64,000 bases of DNA from Nocardiopsis xinjiangensis YIM 90004 (GCF_000341145.1 NZ_ANBE01000007.1:152881-216880), one strand, 5' to 3'; shown: positions 19,531 through 28,340, counted from the stretch's first letter. Program-made: numbers and translations. Notes: generated by a model from the letters alone, not told the origin.

Positions 19531-20043
19531 TCACGCAGGCAGCAGCGGGGTCCCGGCCGCCAGGAACGAGAACCACGGCAGGTTGCGCAGGACCCAGAAG
19601 GCGATGATGCCGAGCAGGACCGTGATCATCGCCCAGGTGGGCACGTCCGGTTCGGGCCGCAGGGGGACACGGCTCGGACGAAGCGTACCGACGATCCAGC
19701 GCACGTAGACCAGGAGCAGGAAAGGCAGCAGGAGCACCGTGAGGGGGTTCATGCCGACCGCACCGAGCAGGTCACCGTGGGTGAGCAGGGCCAGGGCGCG
19801 GGTGGTACCGCAGCCGGGGCACTGGAGCCCGGTGAGGAACAGGAACGGGCAGGTCGGGTAGGGGTTCCCGTCCTGGGAGGGGTCGAACAGGTGCAGGATC
19901 AGAGCCCCGGCCAGGCCGAACACACCGAAACCGACCGGCCAGATCCACGGGGGCAGGCGGGAGAGGAGCCGGTCCAGGCGCCCGGGCGTGCGTGCGGAGG
20001 CCTGCTCCGGCTCCGCGGCGGTCGGTTCGTCTCGAGGGTCCAC
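19531..20043 (-). CDS. DUF2752 family membrane protein
   Basis: A 170-residue membrane protein. The DUF2752 core is clear: CPFLFLTGLQCPGCGTTRALALLTHGDLLGAVGMNPL, with the C-P-x-C-G-x-T-R motif that could bind a metal or form a disulfide, then an ALL(T/R)H-GD loop. There are four hydrophobic segments (about 33-52, 65-73, 95-115 and 135-152). The start is uncertain: the GTG at 20043 gives a short Asp/Glu-rich cytoplasmic tail; upstream codons from 20136 look non-coding. It lies 90 bases before the CD225 gene on the same strand. Function is unknown. Confidence 0.78.
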   Translation of the reverse strand: MDPRDEPTAAEPEQASARTPGRLDRLLSRLPPWIWPVGFGVFGLAGALILHLFDPSQDGNPYPTCPFLFLTGLQCPGCGTTRALALLTHGDLLGAVGMNPLTVLLLPFLLLVYVRWIVGTLRPSRVPLRPEPDVPTWAMITVLLGIIAFWVLRNLPWFSFLAAGTPLLPA

Positions 20044-20208
20044 GGGTCCAGAGTAGGAGTTGCGGGGCGGTCCTCGCACGCCGGAAGGCAAGTCCGCGGA
20101 GGTGCCGGGGGCATGTGTGTGAGGGGCCGCGCACACGAACGGGCCCCGCCCCCGGAAGACAGGGGTGCGGAGCCCGGAAGCGCTGGCCGCCGGTGGCCGG
20201 AAGCGGCC

Positions 20209-20484
20209 CTACTTGGAGGCGGCGAGCTCGCGCGCGGCCTCCCACTCCTCACGTGTGGGCGGCACCGGGCGGGCCTCCTTGCGGCCGAGGCCGGCCTTCT
20301 TCATCACGCCGGCGATGATGGAGAAGAGGACACTGGCGCCCAGGGCGATCCCGGCCCACGTGATCAGGCTGCCACCGAAGATGATGGCCACGGCGGCCAC
20401 GGTCCAGGCAACGATCCAGGTGACGGTGAGGAACCAGGCCGAGACGGTGTTCCCGTGGTCGTCGTGGTGTTCTTCAGCGGCCAT
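20209..20484 (-). CDS. HGxxPAAW family small membrane protein
   Basis: A 91-residue protein with two hydrophobic helices (about 16-38 and 41-60) and a charged C-terminus (PPTREEWEAARELAASK). The N-terminal motif is HGNTVSAWF, a variant of the HGxxPAAW signature that names this actinobacterial family. The ATG at 20484 has a strong GAAGGAGGGG, and the start overlaps the end of the upstream Trp-associated membrane gene by 11 bases, so the two are coupled. The family usually sits in the hisI-trp region; the role is unknown. Confidence 0.8.
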   Translation of the reverse strand: MAAEEHHDDHGNTVSAWFLTVTWIVAWTVAAVAIIFGGSLITWAGIALGASVLFSIIAGVMKKAGLGRKEARPVPPTREEWEAARELAASK

Positions 20485-21199
20485 CGGGCCCCTCCTTCGT
20501 TCGTTCCGGCCCGGTGGCCGGTTGTACGGATGCTGTGTCGCTCCCGGTGTCGGCGGCGCTGCCGGCGTCCTCCGCGGGCACACCGTCGCCATCGGGGGCG
20601 CCAAGGGTGGGATCGTCTCCGGCGTCCAGAGATTTCCACAGGTCCGACTGGGTGACCGCCTGGCTCGGACGCGGCACGGCGACCCGATCGTACCGGTTGC
20701 TCATACCGGGCCACGCAGGGGCACGCACCGTCGCGACGACCCCGGCCAGGACCAGGAGCGCGGCTCCGGCGACGGCCACCAGCGGACCGATCGTCTGCGT
20801 TTCGGGTTCACCGACGAGCTGCGCGGTCCCGGCCACATCGGTGGCGCGGGTGGCGACCGCGTCGGTGAGGGCCTCGGTGCGGGTACTGGTCCATACCGCC
20901 ACGAGGACGAAGAGACCGCCCGCGGCCACTGCGGCGCCGATGATCCTGCGGGCCCGGCCGCGTGCGGCGTACAGGCCCGCGATCCCGGCGAGGCCCGCCC
21001 AGCCGATGCCGCTGGGTACCCCGGTCAGGTCGGCCCCGGTGGCTTCCACGGGCACCGACGGGACGGGGCCCGGGGCCTCGAGCAGGGCCTGGGCCCAGAC
21101 CTGCCCGCCGGAGGCCAGCATCATCCCGGCCGCGGCGGCGATGGCGAGGGCCGTCAGGCCGAACTCACGGCGCGCGCGTCCGGTCGAGGAAGAGGTCAC
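20474..21199 (-). CDS. Trp-operon-associated membrane protein (TIGR02234/PF09534 type)
   Basis: A 241-residue membrane protein with four hydrophobic segments: after [22 protein letters not shown], at [16 protein letters not shown], at [18 protein letters not shown], and at [22 protein letters not shown]. The SGGQVWA and [17 protein letters not shown] segments resemble the family found between trpE and trpC in actinobacteria. The C-terminal 70 residues are an acidic disordered tail. The GTG at 21199 overlaps the hisI stop by four bases (GTGA), so it is coupled to hisI. Here trpE, which normally lies between, is absent. A transport or assembly role in tryptophan synthesis has been assumed for the family but is not proven. 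Confidence 0.82.
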   Translation of the reverse strand: MTSSSTGRARREFGLTALAIAAAAGMMLASGGQVWAQALLEAPGPVPSVPVEATGADLTGVPSGIGWAGLAGIAGLYAARGRARRIIGAAVAAGGLFVLVAVWTSTRTEALTDAVATRATDVAGTAQLVGEPETQTIGPLVAVAGAALLVLAGVVATVRAPAWPGMSNRYDRVAVPRPSQAVTQSDLWKSLDAGDDPTLGAPDGDGVPAEDAGSAADTGSDTASVQPATGPERTKEGPDGR

Positions 21200-21540
21200 A
21201 TCAGCCGCCCGGCGTCGAAGCACGTGTGGTCACCGGTGTGGCAGGCCGCACCGGTCTGGTCGACCCGGACCAGGAGCGCGTCTCCGTCACAATCCAATGC
21301 AACCGAGACCACGCGCTGGCTGTTCCCGGACGTGGCGCCTTTCACCCAGTACTCGCGGCGGCTGCGGGACCAGTAGGTGGCGGCGCCGGTGGTGAGGGTG
21401 CGGTGGAGGGCTTCGTCGTCCATCCAGGCGAGCATGAGCACTTCCCCGGTGTCGTGTTGTTGCACGATCGCGGGAAGGAGGCCGTCCGCGTTGCGTCGGA
21501 GCCGCGCGGCGATGTCCGGGGAGAGGCTGGTGACGCTCAT
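21196..21540 (-). CDS. hisI: Phosphoribosyl-AMP cyclohydrolase
   Basis: A 114-residue enzyme that hydrolyses the purine ring of PR-AMP, the third step of histidine synthesis. It is the monofunctional type, without the HisE pyrophosphatase domain. Conserved blocks are [30 protein letters not shown] and [22 protein letters not shown], with the zinc/magnesium ligands D, C, D and C. The ATG at 21540 has GGGAAAC close by. It is separated from hisF by about 7 kb holding an SIS gene, an ABC exporter and two secreted proteins, and it overlaps the Trp-associated membrane gene downstream. Confidence 0.94.
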   Translation of the reverse strand: MSVTSLSPDIAARLRRNADGLLPAIVQQHDTGEVLMLAWMDDEALHRTLTTGAATYWSRSRREYWVKGATSGNSQRVVSVALDCDGDALLVRVDQTGAACHTGDHTCFDAGRLM

Positions 21541-21730
21541 GTTTCCCAGGTTAGGTGCGTTCTCGCGCGGCCTGTCACCGGGTCGGCGATCTCGGCACGG
21601 CACGGGGACCCGCTACCGTGAAGCTGTCCGCGTGAGCTGCGCCGCCCTCGGAAGGGCAGGCGCGACCTTCCTCCTCCCGGGGGCCGGTGGCCACGCGGTC
21701 CGACCGCCCGTGCTGCGACCTGGGAGTGCC

Positions 21731-22726
21731 GTGTCCGCAGAGTCACTGTCCGCGGATCTGGCGGGCAAACCCGCCGCTCTGACCCGCCTCGCCGAGAAGT
21801 TCCCCCGATGGGACCCGTACGCGGCGTTGCCTGCCCTGTTGGAGGACGAACCGGCACAGGTCCGTCTGGTGGGGTTGGGCGCGGCCCGGAACGCGTGCGA
21901 GGCTGCCGCGGCACGTCTGCGGCGTGCGGGGATCGGTGCGCACGCGGACTTCTCGTCCTCGGACGAGCAGCCTCCGGCCGGTGAGGAGACGCTGGTGGTG
22001 GGGGTGAGCCTGGGCGGGGGCCGGCGGGAGTTGGCCACGGTGCTGGACCGGTACGTGGCGCGCTCGCCCGTGATCGTCCTGGCCCCCAGCACGGAGGCAC
22101 CGATCGCGCGTTATGCGGACCTGCTCGTCCCGCTGCGTGCGGAGACCGAGACGTCGGGGCTGGGGTGCAGTGCCTATCAGCACGCGCTGGCACTGCTGTT
22201 GCTGTTGGGGCACCGGTTGGGTGCGCCGACCGGAAGCAGCGGGAACTTCCCCGGCCTCCTGCGTCGTGTGGCCAATGCCACGGATTCGTTGCTGAGCGGT
22301 GCCGCCGAGTGGCTGCCCGAGGCGGCCCAGGTCCTGGACTCCCCCGACGGCCTCCACCTGGTTGCGCCCGCCGAGCGCACTGCTTCTGCGGGGCAGGGGA
22401 TCCGGGTGTTGCGCCAGGGGCCGGTGCGGCGGGCCTACGGGGCCGAGACCGGCGAGTGGTCCCACAGCGACCGTCATCTGGCCGCGGTCACGGACTATCG
22501 GGCGTTGTTGTTCGCCGGTTCCACCTACGACGAGCGTTTCGCCGAACACCTGTTGCAGCTGCGGGGGGCCTTCGTGGCGGTGGGGCCCACACCGGAGCGC
22601 GAGCGTTTGCCCGGGGCGGCGTTGAACGTGCGGTATCCGGGTGATACCGACCCGGATGTGAGCCTGCTCACCGAACCGTTGGTGGCGGAGCTGTTGGCGG
22701 CCCACTGGTGGCACCAGCGCTCCTGA
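21731..22726 (+). CDS. SIS-domain (phosphosugar isomerase-like) protein
   Basis: A 331-residue soluble protein with two SIS-type halves. The first has VRLVGLGAARNACEAAAARLRRAG followed by ETLVVGVSLGGGRRELATVLDRY, in the place of the usual serine/threonine-rich SGET phosphate loop. The second half has AVTDYRALLFAGSTYDERFAEHLLQLRGAFVAVG. The pattern suits the glucosamine-6-phosphate synthase/phosphosugar isomerase fold, but catalytic residues cannot be assigned, and the first-half loop is glycine-rich rather than serine-rich. The GTG at 21731 has GGGAG just upstream. It is divergent from hisI and convergent with the ABC exporter. The substrate is unknown. Confidence 0.72.
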   Translation: MSAESLSADLAGKPAALTRLAEKFPRWDPYAALPALLEDEPAQVRLVGLGAARNACEAAAARLRRAGIGAHADFSSSDEQPPAGEETLVVGVSLGGGRRELATVLDRYVARSPVIVLAPSTEAPIARYADLLVPLRAETETSGLGCSAYQHALALLLLLGHRLGAPTGSSGNFPGLLRRVANATDSLLSGAAEWLPEAAQVLDSPDGLHLVAPAERTASAGQGIRVLRQGPVRRAYGAETGEWSHSDRHLAAVTDYRALLFAGSTYDERFAEHLLQLRGAFVAVGPTPERERLPGAALNVRYPGDTDPDVSLLTEPLVAELLAAHWWHQRS

Positions 22727-22808
22727 CCTGTGCGCACACCGCGTACAGCGCTCCGCGTGCGAGGACGCACTCCCACCCGTACACACGCGTCTCGCGTGCG
22801 CAGGCACG

Positions 22809-22838
22809 CCCCTCCCCCGCCGTCGGGGCGGAGGAGGG
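22809..22838. terminator. Bidirectional terminator-like hairpin
   Basis: CCGCC (22817-22821) pairs with GGCGG (22827-22831) and the stem is extended by bulged CCCCTCC/GGAGGG. It lies between the convergent SIS gene (ends 22726) and ABC gene (ends 22857). Confidence 0.5.
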
Positions 22839-22856
22839 CTCCGTGGGTTCTCCGGG

Positions 22857-24710
22857 TCAGGCCGAAGAGCGCACCCAGGAAGCGTGCAGGTCGGCGTAGA
22901 CACCGGGTTCGGCCACGAGCTCCTCGTGCGAACCGCTCTGCACGATCTCCCCGGCGTCGAACACCAGCACCCGGTCGGCGGCCTCCGCCGTGGAGAGCCG
23001 GTGCGCGATCGCCACCGACGTACGCCCGTGGGTGAGGTGGTCCAGGGCCCGCTGGATACGCATCTCGGTGTGCGGATCCACGGCGGAGGTCGCTTCGTCG
23101 AGGACGAGCAGGTCGGGGTCGGCGATGTAGGCACGCACGAGCGCCACGAGTTGCCGTTCTCCGGCCGACAGGGACTCACCGCGTTGGCCGACCGGCGTGT
23201 CGAGGCCGTGGGCGAGGCTGTCGAGCCATTCGCTCAGCCCGAGTTCGGTGACGGCGGCCCCGAGCTCGGCATCGGTGCTCTCGGGGCGTGCGAAGCGGAT
23301 GTTGTCGCCGAGGGAGCTGTCGAACAGGAAACCTTCCTGGGGGACCATGACGACGCGGCGCCGCAGCGAGGAGAACGCCACCTCCTTCAGGTCGACGCCG
23401 TCCAGGCGGACGGCGCCCTCGTCGGGGTCCATGAGGCGGGCCAGGAGCTTGACGAAGGTGGTCTTGCCCGAGCCGGTCTCGCCGACGACCGCGATCCGGG
23501 TGCCGGGGAGCAGCTCCACGTCGATGTCCTCGAGCACGACCGGCCCGTCGGGGTAGGAGTAGGTCACCCCGTCGAAGTCGACGCGTACGGCGCCGCGTGG
23601 CAGCTCCTTGCCCGCCTCGCCCGGGTCGGCGATGTCGGGTGCGGTGTCGAGCACGCCCAGCACCCGGCGCCAACCGGCGATGGCGTTCTGGGCCTCGTTG
23701 AAGATCTCGGTGGCCATCATCATGGGTTGCACGAACAGCGTCATGAGGAACAGGAACGCGATGAGCTGGCCGGCGGTCAGTCCGCCGTCGATGCCGAGCC
23801 AGACCCCGACCAGGACCACGGCGGTGTTGCCCAGGGCGGCGACCATCTCGGCGAAGGGTGAGACGGCCATCGACAACCGCTGCGCCCTCACCTGGGCGCT
23901 GCGGGTGGCCAGGACGCTGTCGTCGATGCGCTGTGCGGTACGGCGCTCGGTGCCGTGCGCGCGGATGACGGAGGCCCCCATGACGGCTTCTCCGACGGCG
24001 CCGAGCATGTCGCCGGTGCGTTCGCGTACCCGCAGGTAGGCCTTGGAGAGCAGCTTCTGCAGCCAGCGCACTCCGAACAGCAGCGGCAGGAAGCAGAGCC
24101 ACACGACGATGGTCAGCTTCCAGGAGTAGACGGCCATGAGAACGGTGGCGATGGCCAGCTGCCCGCCGCTGACGATGAGGAGCAGGCCGCCCCACTGCAT
24201 GAACATGGAGATCTGGTCGACGTCGGCGGTGACGCGGGAGACCAGCGAGCCCTTGCGTTCGCTGTTCTGGGTGAGCACCGACAGGTCGTGCACGTGCCGG
24301 AAGGCCTTGCGGCGCAGGGTGGCCAGCCCGGACTCGGTGGCCCGGTACAGCCGCAGGTTCATCAGGTACGAGCAGATCATCGTGACCACGAGCAGGACGG
24401 CGCTCACGGCCACCATGCGGGCGACGAAACCCAGGTCGGGGCCGCCGGGTCCGGAGATCCCGTTGTCGATGATCTGCTGCACGGCGATGGGCACGACGAC
24501 CTTGCCCACGGTGGCGACCGAGGCGAAGACCAGGGTGAGCCACAGACCCTTGGTGAATTCCGGGGAGAGCTTGATGCCGCGCTCGAGGGTGCCGAGGGCA
24601 CCGTCGCGGCTGCGGGCGAGGCCGACGGGGCCGCCGGTGTTCGCGCTCGGTTCCTGCGGGTCGGCAGATTCGGTACGGGCGTCCTCCCGGGGCCGGGTGG
24701 GTGCGCTCAT
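22857..24710 (-). CDS. ABC exporter half-transporter (canonical ATPase site)
   Basis: A 617-residue type-IV exporter half: an N-terminal cytoplasmic region rich in polar residues, six membrane helices in about 55-345, then a nucleotide-binding domain. Walker A is GETGSGKT (410-417), Walker B LLVLDE (534-539) with the catalytic glutamate, and the H-loop histidine is H570. The signature is LSAGERQ (514-520), not the consensus LSGGQ. Its upstream partner has the opposite pattern, so the two likely form a heterodimer with one active and one degenerate site. It overlaps that gene by four bases (ATGA). The substrate is unknown; multidrug or peptide/lipid export is typical for the family. Confidence 0.9.
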   Translation of the reverse strand: MSAPTRPREDARTESADPQEPSANTGGPVGLARSRDGALGTLERGIKLSPEFTKGLWLTLVFASVATVGKVVVPIAVQQIIDNGISGPGGPDLGFVARMVAVSAVLLVVTMICSYLMNLRLYRATESGLATLRRKAFRHVHDLSVLTQNSERKGSLVSRVTADVDQISMFMQWGGLLLIVSGGQLAIATVLMAVYSWKLTIVVWLCFLPLLFGVRWLQKLLSKAYLRVRERTGDMLGAVGEAVMGASVIRAHGTERRTAQRIDDSVLATRSAQVRAQRLSMAVSPFAEMVAALGNTAVVLVGVWLGIDGGLTAGQLIAFLFLMTLFVQPMMMATEIFNEAQNAIAGWRRVLGVLDTAPDIADPGEAGKELPRGAVRVDFDGVTYSYPDGPVVLEDIDVELLPGTRIAVVGETGSGKTTFVKLLARLMDPDEGAVRLDGVDLKEVAFSSLRRRVVMVPQEGFLFDSSLGDNIRFARPESTDAELGAAVTELGLSEWLDSLAHGLDTPVGQRGESLSAGERQLVALVRAYIADPDLLVLDEATSAVDPHTEMRIQRALDHLTHGRTSVAIAHRLSTAEAADRVLVFDAGEIVQSGSHEELVAEPGVYADLHASWVRSSA

Positions 24711-26722
24711 CGGTCGTCCTCCTCGCGGGCTCGGCCGCCGCGCGGGGCGGTGTTCGGTGTGGGCTCGGCCGGCCCCGGTTCCTCGGGGGCGGGGTCCGGT
24801 TCTCCGTCGGCTGCGGCGCGCTCGTAGGCGGTGACCAGTCGGGCGTAGCCGGGTGAGGTGCGGAGCAGTCGGCTGTGGCTACCGCGGGCCTGTACGCGGC
24901 CGCCCTCCATGTAGACGACCTCGTCGGCGAGTTCGATGGTGGCGCGGCGGTAGGCGACCACGACGACGGTGGCTGCTCCGTCGCGTTCGCGCAGCCCGGC
25001 CAGGATCTGCGCCTCGACCTGCGGGTCCACGGCCGAGGTGGCGTCGTCCATGATGAGCAGGCGCGGGCGGCGTACGACGGCGCGGGCCAAGGCGAGGCGT
25101 TGGCGCTGCCCGCCGGAGAGCGTGGTGCCCTTCTCCCCGAGGCGGGCGTCCAGGCCCCCGTCGAGTTCGGCGATGAACCCGTCGGCGCGGGCCAGGCGCA
25201 GGGCGGCCCACACCTGGGCGTCGTCGATACCGGCTGCCTCGAGGGTGATGTTGTCGCGGACGGTGTCCTCGAAGACGAAGGTGCCTTGGGGCACGAGGGC
25301 GGCGTGGGCGGGGATCTGGCCGCGGGCCAGGTCGCCTACGTCCACCCCGTCGTAGCTGACGGTGCCGTGGTCGGGGTCGACCAAGCGCATGAGCAGGGTG
25401 GTGAGGGTGGACTTGCCCGAGCCGGTGGGGCCGACGACGGCGATGGTGCGGCCGGGGGTGATGTCGAGGTCGAGGCCGTCGAGGACGGTGGTGCGGGGGT
25501 CGGAGGCTCCCTCGTCCATGAGGTCGCGGTGGTCGGAGGCGTAGGAGTCGGCGTAGGTGAAGGTGAGGTCGCGCACGCTCACGGCGAGGCCGGCGGATCC
25601 CTCGTCGAGGGTGCGGTCGCCGTAGGCCATGGTGCCCTCGGAGCGCAGCACGGACTGCACACGGTCCCAACCGACGACGCTGCGGGGCAGGTCGCCCAGG
25701 AGCCAGCCGAAGGAGCGGATGGGCTGTGTCAGGAGGGTGAACAGGAACGCGACCTGGACGAGGTCGCCGGGTTCGATGGCGCCGGTGCTCAGGCGCCACA
25801 TGCCCAGGAGCAGGACGGCGAGCACGCCGAGGTTGGGCAGCGCCTCCATGAAGGGGTCGAACATCGAGCGCAGGCGTCCGACCCGGATGAGGGCGTCGCG
25901 CAGGCGGTGGGTGGCGTCGGTGAAGCGTTCGGTCTCGGTGTCCTCGCGGCCGAGGGTCTTGACGACGAGGGCACCGTCGAAGGATTCGTGCGCGACGCCG
26001 CTGACCTCGGCGCGCAGGGCCTGGGCGCGGGAGGCCAGGGGTGAGACGTGGCGTTGGAAGGCAACGTTGGCGGCGGCCAGGACGGAGAAGACGACGACCG
26101 CGACCAGGGCGAGGACGGGGTCGGTGACGAACATCACGGCTGCGGAGATGATCAGCATGAAGACACTGCCCACGGTCATGGGCAGGGGCGCCAGGGGCTG
26201 CCAGGTGGCTTCGACGTCGGCGTTGGCGTTGGAGAGCAACTGCCCGGTGGGGTGGCGATGGTGCCAGGAGAGCGGGAGTTCGAGGTACTTGCGGGCGACC
26301 GAACGCCGGTAGCGGGCCTGCATGCGGAACTGCATGAGGCCGGCGAGCAGGCGGCGCAGGGCGAGTCCGAGGGCCTTGCCGATACCCACGGCCAGGAGCA
26401 GGGCCGCGGCGGCCAGGAGGGCGGCGCCGGTGGTAGAGCCTTCGGCGAAGGCGGGCAGGATGGTGTGGTCGGTGATGTGGCCGAGCACGGAGGCCGAGCC
26501 GACGTTGACACCCGAGTGCAGCATGGCGCCGAAGACGGCGAGGCCGAAGACCCAGGGTTCGGTGCGGATGGAGTGCCCCATGACGCGCATGCCCCTGGCG
26601 AACACGCCCCTGTGGGTGCCCTCGCCCTTCCGGGCGCGGTCGGCGGTGGGCATACCGTCCTTCCTCGGTGGTGCGGTGCCCTCCTCCGGTGCGGTGCGGG
26701 TCCTGGTCGTGCCCTGGGCCAT
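24707..26722 (-). CDS. ABC exporter half-transporter (degenerate ATPase site)
   Basis: A 671-residue exporter half with an N-terminal polar stretch, six membrane helices (about 55-345) and an ATPase domain. Walker A GPTGSGKST (431-439) and signature LSGGQ (535-539) are canonical, but the Walker B end is LLIMDD (555-560), with Asp560 in place of the catalytic glutamate, and the H-loop histidine is Tyr591 in the VVVVAYRRAT segment. This is the pattern of the non-catalytic half of heterodimeric exporters such as TM287/288. Its partner is downstream with a four-base overlap. The ATG at 26722 has GGGGGG nearby; a second ATG at 26653 has AGGAAGG five bases before and is a real alternative. A promoter-like region with a palindrome is at 26832-26853. 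Confidence 0.88.
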   Translation of the reverse strand: MAQGTTRTRTAPEEGTAPPRKDGMPTADRARKGEGTHRGVFARGMRVMGHSIRTEPWVFGLAVFGAMLHSGVNVGSASVLGHITDHTILPAFAEGSTTGAALLAAAALLLAVGIGKALGLALRRLLAGLMQFRMQARYRRSVARKYLELPLSWHHRHPTGQLLSNANADVEATWQPLAPLPMTVGSVFMLIISAAVMFVTDPVLALVAVVVFSVLAAANVAFQRHVSPLASRAQALRAEVSGVAHESFDGALVVKTLGREDTETERFTDATHRLRDALIRVGRLRSMFDPFMEALPNLGVLAVLLLGMWRLSTGAIEPGDLVQVAFLFTLLTQPIRSFGWLLGDLPRSVVGWDRVQSVLRSEGTMAYGDRTLDEGSAGLAVSVRDLTFTYADSYASDHRDLMDEGASDPRTTVLDGLDLDITPGRTIAVVGPTGSGKSTLTTLLMRLVDPDHGTVSYDGVDVGDLARGQIPAHAALVPQGTFVFEDTVRDNITLEAAGIDDAQVWAALRLARADGFIAELDGGLDARLGEKGTTLSGGQRQRLALARAVVRRPRLLIMDDATSAVDPQVEAQILAGLRERDGAATVVVVAYRRATIELADEVVYMEGGRVQARGSHSRLLRTSPGYARLVTAYERAAADGEPDPAPEEPGPAEPTPNTAPRGGRAREEDDR

Positions 26723-26831
26723 GCGCCCCCCGTTCCTGCGCGCTGCGAGATGGCCCGTTCGGGCCCCGACAGCCGCACTCCGCGCCCTCGCCGGGTACGG
26801 GAGGACACGGAGTGGGCGTTCTGCCGTGCCG

Positions 26832-26853
26832 AGTATGTCTGTCGGCGCCGACA
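26832..26853 (-). promoter_or_regulatory. Palindrome next to a -10-like box upstream of the ABC exporter
   Basis: TGTCGGCGCCGACA (26840-26853) is a perfect 14-base palindrome. On the minus strand it immediately precedes CATACT (26837-26832), a -10-like hexamer about 110 bases upstream of the first exporter gene. An operator lying between -35 and -10 is a common repressor arrangement. No good -35 was found. Confidence 0.35.
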
Positions 26854-26892
26854 AGGTTCCACCGGATTGTTTCAGCACCGGGCACGACGGGC

Positions 26893-27342
26893 CTATTCCG
26901 TATGTGCGGACGGTGCAGGCGGGGAGTCGGACGGGGAGGCGCGCGCGGCAGGTCCCGGACCGCCGAAGGTCTGCCCGCGCAGCATCTCCCAGGTCTCTGC
27001 GTCGAGCCGGCCGTGCTCGTGCAGGCCGTGCGCGGCCTGCAAGGCTCGGACCGAGGTCTGCTTCCGGTCGTCGAACTCGCTCTGTGCGTCCTCGCCCGGA
27101 GGCGGGGCGTGGCCCAGGTGGGCCAGGAGGTCTCGGGCGGCGGCGATGTCGGGATGCTGGTCGCCGAGACCGTATGCGGGCCACGGTCGGGCCCCGATCG
27201 TCTCGATGGCGTCCTCCGATGTGGCTTCGAGGTCCCCGGCCGATGCGCTGGAGCCCAGGGTGAGGGTTCCCATGAGCACCAGCGCACCCATGGTCAGGAG
27301 CGCCGCCAGACGCCTGGTCGCGGTATGGCCCTTCCCGCGCAC
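26893..27342 (-). CDS. Secreted peptidoglycan-binding-domain protein (short paralogue)
   Basis: A 149-residue secreted protein. It has a basic n-region followed by a hydrophobic stretch RRLAALLTMGALVLMGTLTLG and a likely signal-peptidase site after ASA near residue 33. The mature part begins with GDLEATSEDAIETIGARPWPAYGLGDQHPDIAAARDLLAHLG, then a PG_binding_1-like segment DDRKQTSVRALQAAHGLHEHGRLDAETWEMLRGQTFGG. The same module appears in the neighbour at 27615-28340, so they are paralogues. The GTG at 27342 has AAGGAG eight bases before; the frame before it looks non-coding. No hydrolase domain is attached. It lies downstream of its longer paralogue on the same strand, beyond a terminator. 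Confidence 0.8.
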   Translation of the reverse strand: MRGKGHTATRRLAALLTMGALVLMGTLTLGSSASAGDLEATSEDAIETIGARPWPAYGLGDQHPDIAAARDLLAHLGHAPPPGEDAQSEFDDRKQTSVRALQAAHGLHEHGRLDAETWEMLRGQTFGGPGPAARASPSDSPPAPSAHTE

Positions 27343-27558
27343 GGAGGCTGCTCCTTCCCCTCGTTCTCCTTCTCGTACATGGAGGATGCGGGGGTGGCTC
27401 CACCCGTTGACAGAACCGCGCGCAACGCCGCTCGAAGGACACGATTTGCCAGGTTGGGAAATCTTCCCGCACCGGCACGTGAATCCGTCAGGTCGCCTCG
27501 CCCGTGGCACTTTCCGGCGATCCTCACGGCCGAGGCCGGTTCCTGCGCACCACAGGAA

Positions 27559-27590
27559 GCGGCGCCCGGACCACGGGGGCCGGGCGCCGC
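27559..27590 (-). terminator. Terminator after the long peptidoglycan-binding paralogue
   Basis: Perfect 11-base arms GCGGCGCCCGG (27559-27569) and CCGGGCGCCGC (27580-27590) with a ten-base loop, starting 24 bases past the stop at 27615. Confidence 0.75.
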
Positions 27591-27614
27591 GTACCGCGGA
27601 GCGGATCGAAGGCT

Positions 27615-28340
27615 CTAGGCGGAACGGTCGTCGCAGCTGTACTGGGCCGCGGCCTCCTCGGCCCCGGCCACGAAACCCCCGGGTTCCTGCTCCGAGACCT
27701 GCGCCTGCGGCAGTGTGCGGGCGGCGCCCTGGTCCCAGTCCTGGTCGGTGATGAGCGAACGCCAGGTGAGGCGGCCGACGAAACCGTCGACGTCCAGGCC
27801 GTAGGCCTCCTGGGCGTCGCAGACCGCCTGGAAGGTCTCCGGGCCGTACTCGCCATCATTTGCGATGTCGGCGTCGTGTTTCCACATGAGGAGTTCCTGG
27901 ATACTCAGGACCCCGTCCACGCGGTTGTTGCCCGATCCGTCGCCGGGCACGTACTCGTCGGCGTAGGTCTGCTCGCGCAGGAGCAGCCAGGTCTCCTCGT
28001 CCAGGTCCCCCGTGACCGGCAAGTACTGCTCGTTCGCCGCCTGGTACTCGAGAACCTTGTCGCGGAGTTCATCGGTGAACTCGGAGGTCTCGACCCCGCT
28101 GTCGAAACCCTGCTGTCCGAGGGTCCGGTAAGCGGCCCTGATATCGATGTCGACCTGACCGTGTTCGTAGAAAGGCCAGGGCTTGGCCTCGACCATGGCG
28201 ATGGTTTGGGCGGAGGCGCGATCCATGTCGTCGGCGCTCGCGGTCGGGGCCGTGGCCACGGACGCGGCGAACATCATGGCACCGGCACCGGCCACGGCCA
28301 GCACCCGGCCGAGGAGCCCCGTGTGGGTACGTGCGGACAT
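27615..28340 (-). CDS. Secreted protein with two peptidoglycan-binding-like modules
   Basis: A 241-residue secreted protein. The signal peptide is MSARTHTGLLGRVLAVAGAG followed by hydrophobic residues, with a cleavage site after ASA near residue 36. The first mature segment IAMVEAKPWPFYEHGQVDIDIRAAYRTLG corresponds to ETIGARPWPAYGLGDQHPDIAAARDLLA of the short paralogue. Then come a PG_binding-like unit (DELRDKVLEYQAANEQYLPVTGDLDEETWLLLREQTYAD) and a classical PG_binding_1 unit (VLSIQELLMWKHD to GRLTWRSLI). No catalytic domain is visible. The ATG at 28340 has GGAG ten bases before, but this GGAG is one arm of a GGGAGATCTCCC palindrome, so the ribosome site could be masked. Likely binds cell-wall glycans or acts as an enzyme inhibitor; neither is shown. 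Confidence 0.82.
   Translation of the reverse strand: MSARTHTGLLGRVLAVAGAGAMMFAASVATAPTASADDMDRASAQTIAMVEAKPWPFYEHGQVDIDIRAAYRTLGQQGFDSGVETSEFTDELRDKVLEYQAANEQYLPVTGDLDEETWLLLREQTYADEYVPGDGSGNNRVDGVLSIQELLMWKHDADIANDGEYGPETFQAVCDAQEAYGLDVDGFVGRLTWRSLITDQDWDQGAARTLPQAQVSEQEPGGFVAGAEEAAAQYSCDDRSA

Noticed and set aside
20043..20136. Upstream GTG start for the DUF2752 gene
   Set aside because: The extra 31 residues look non-coding and there is no ribosome site before 20136.
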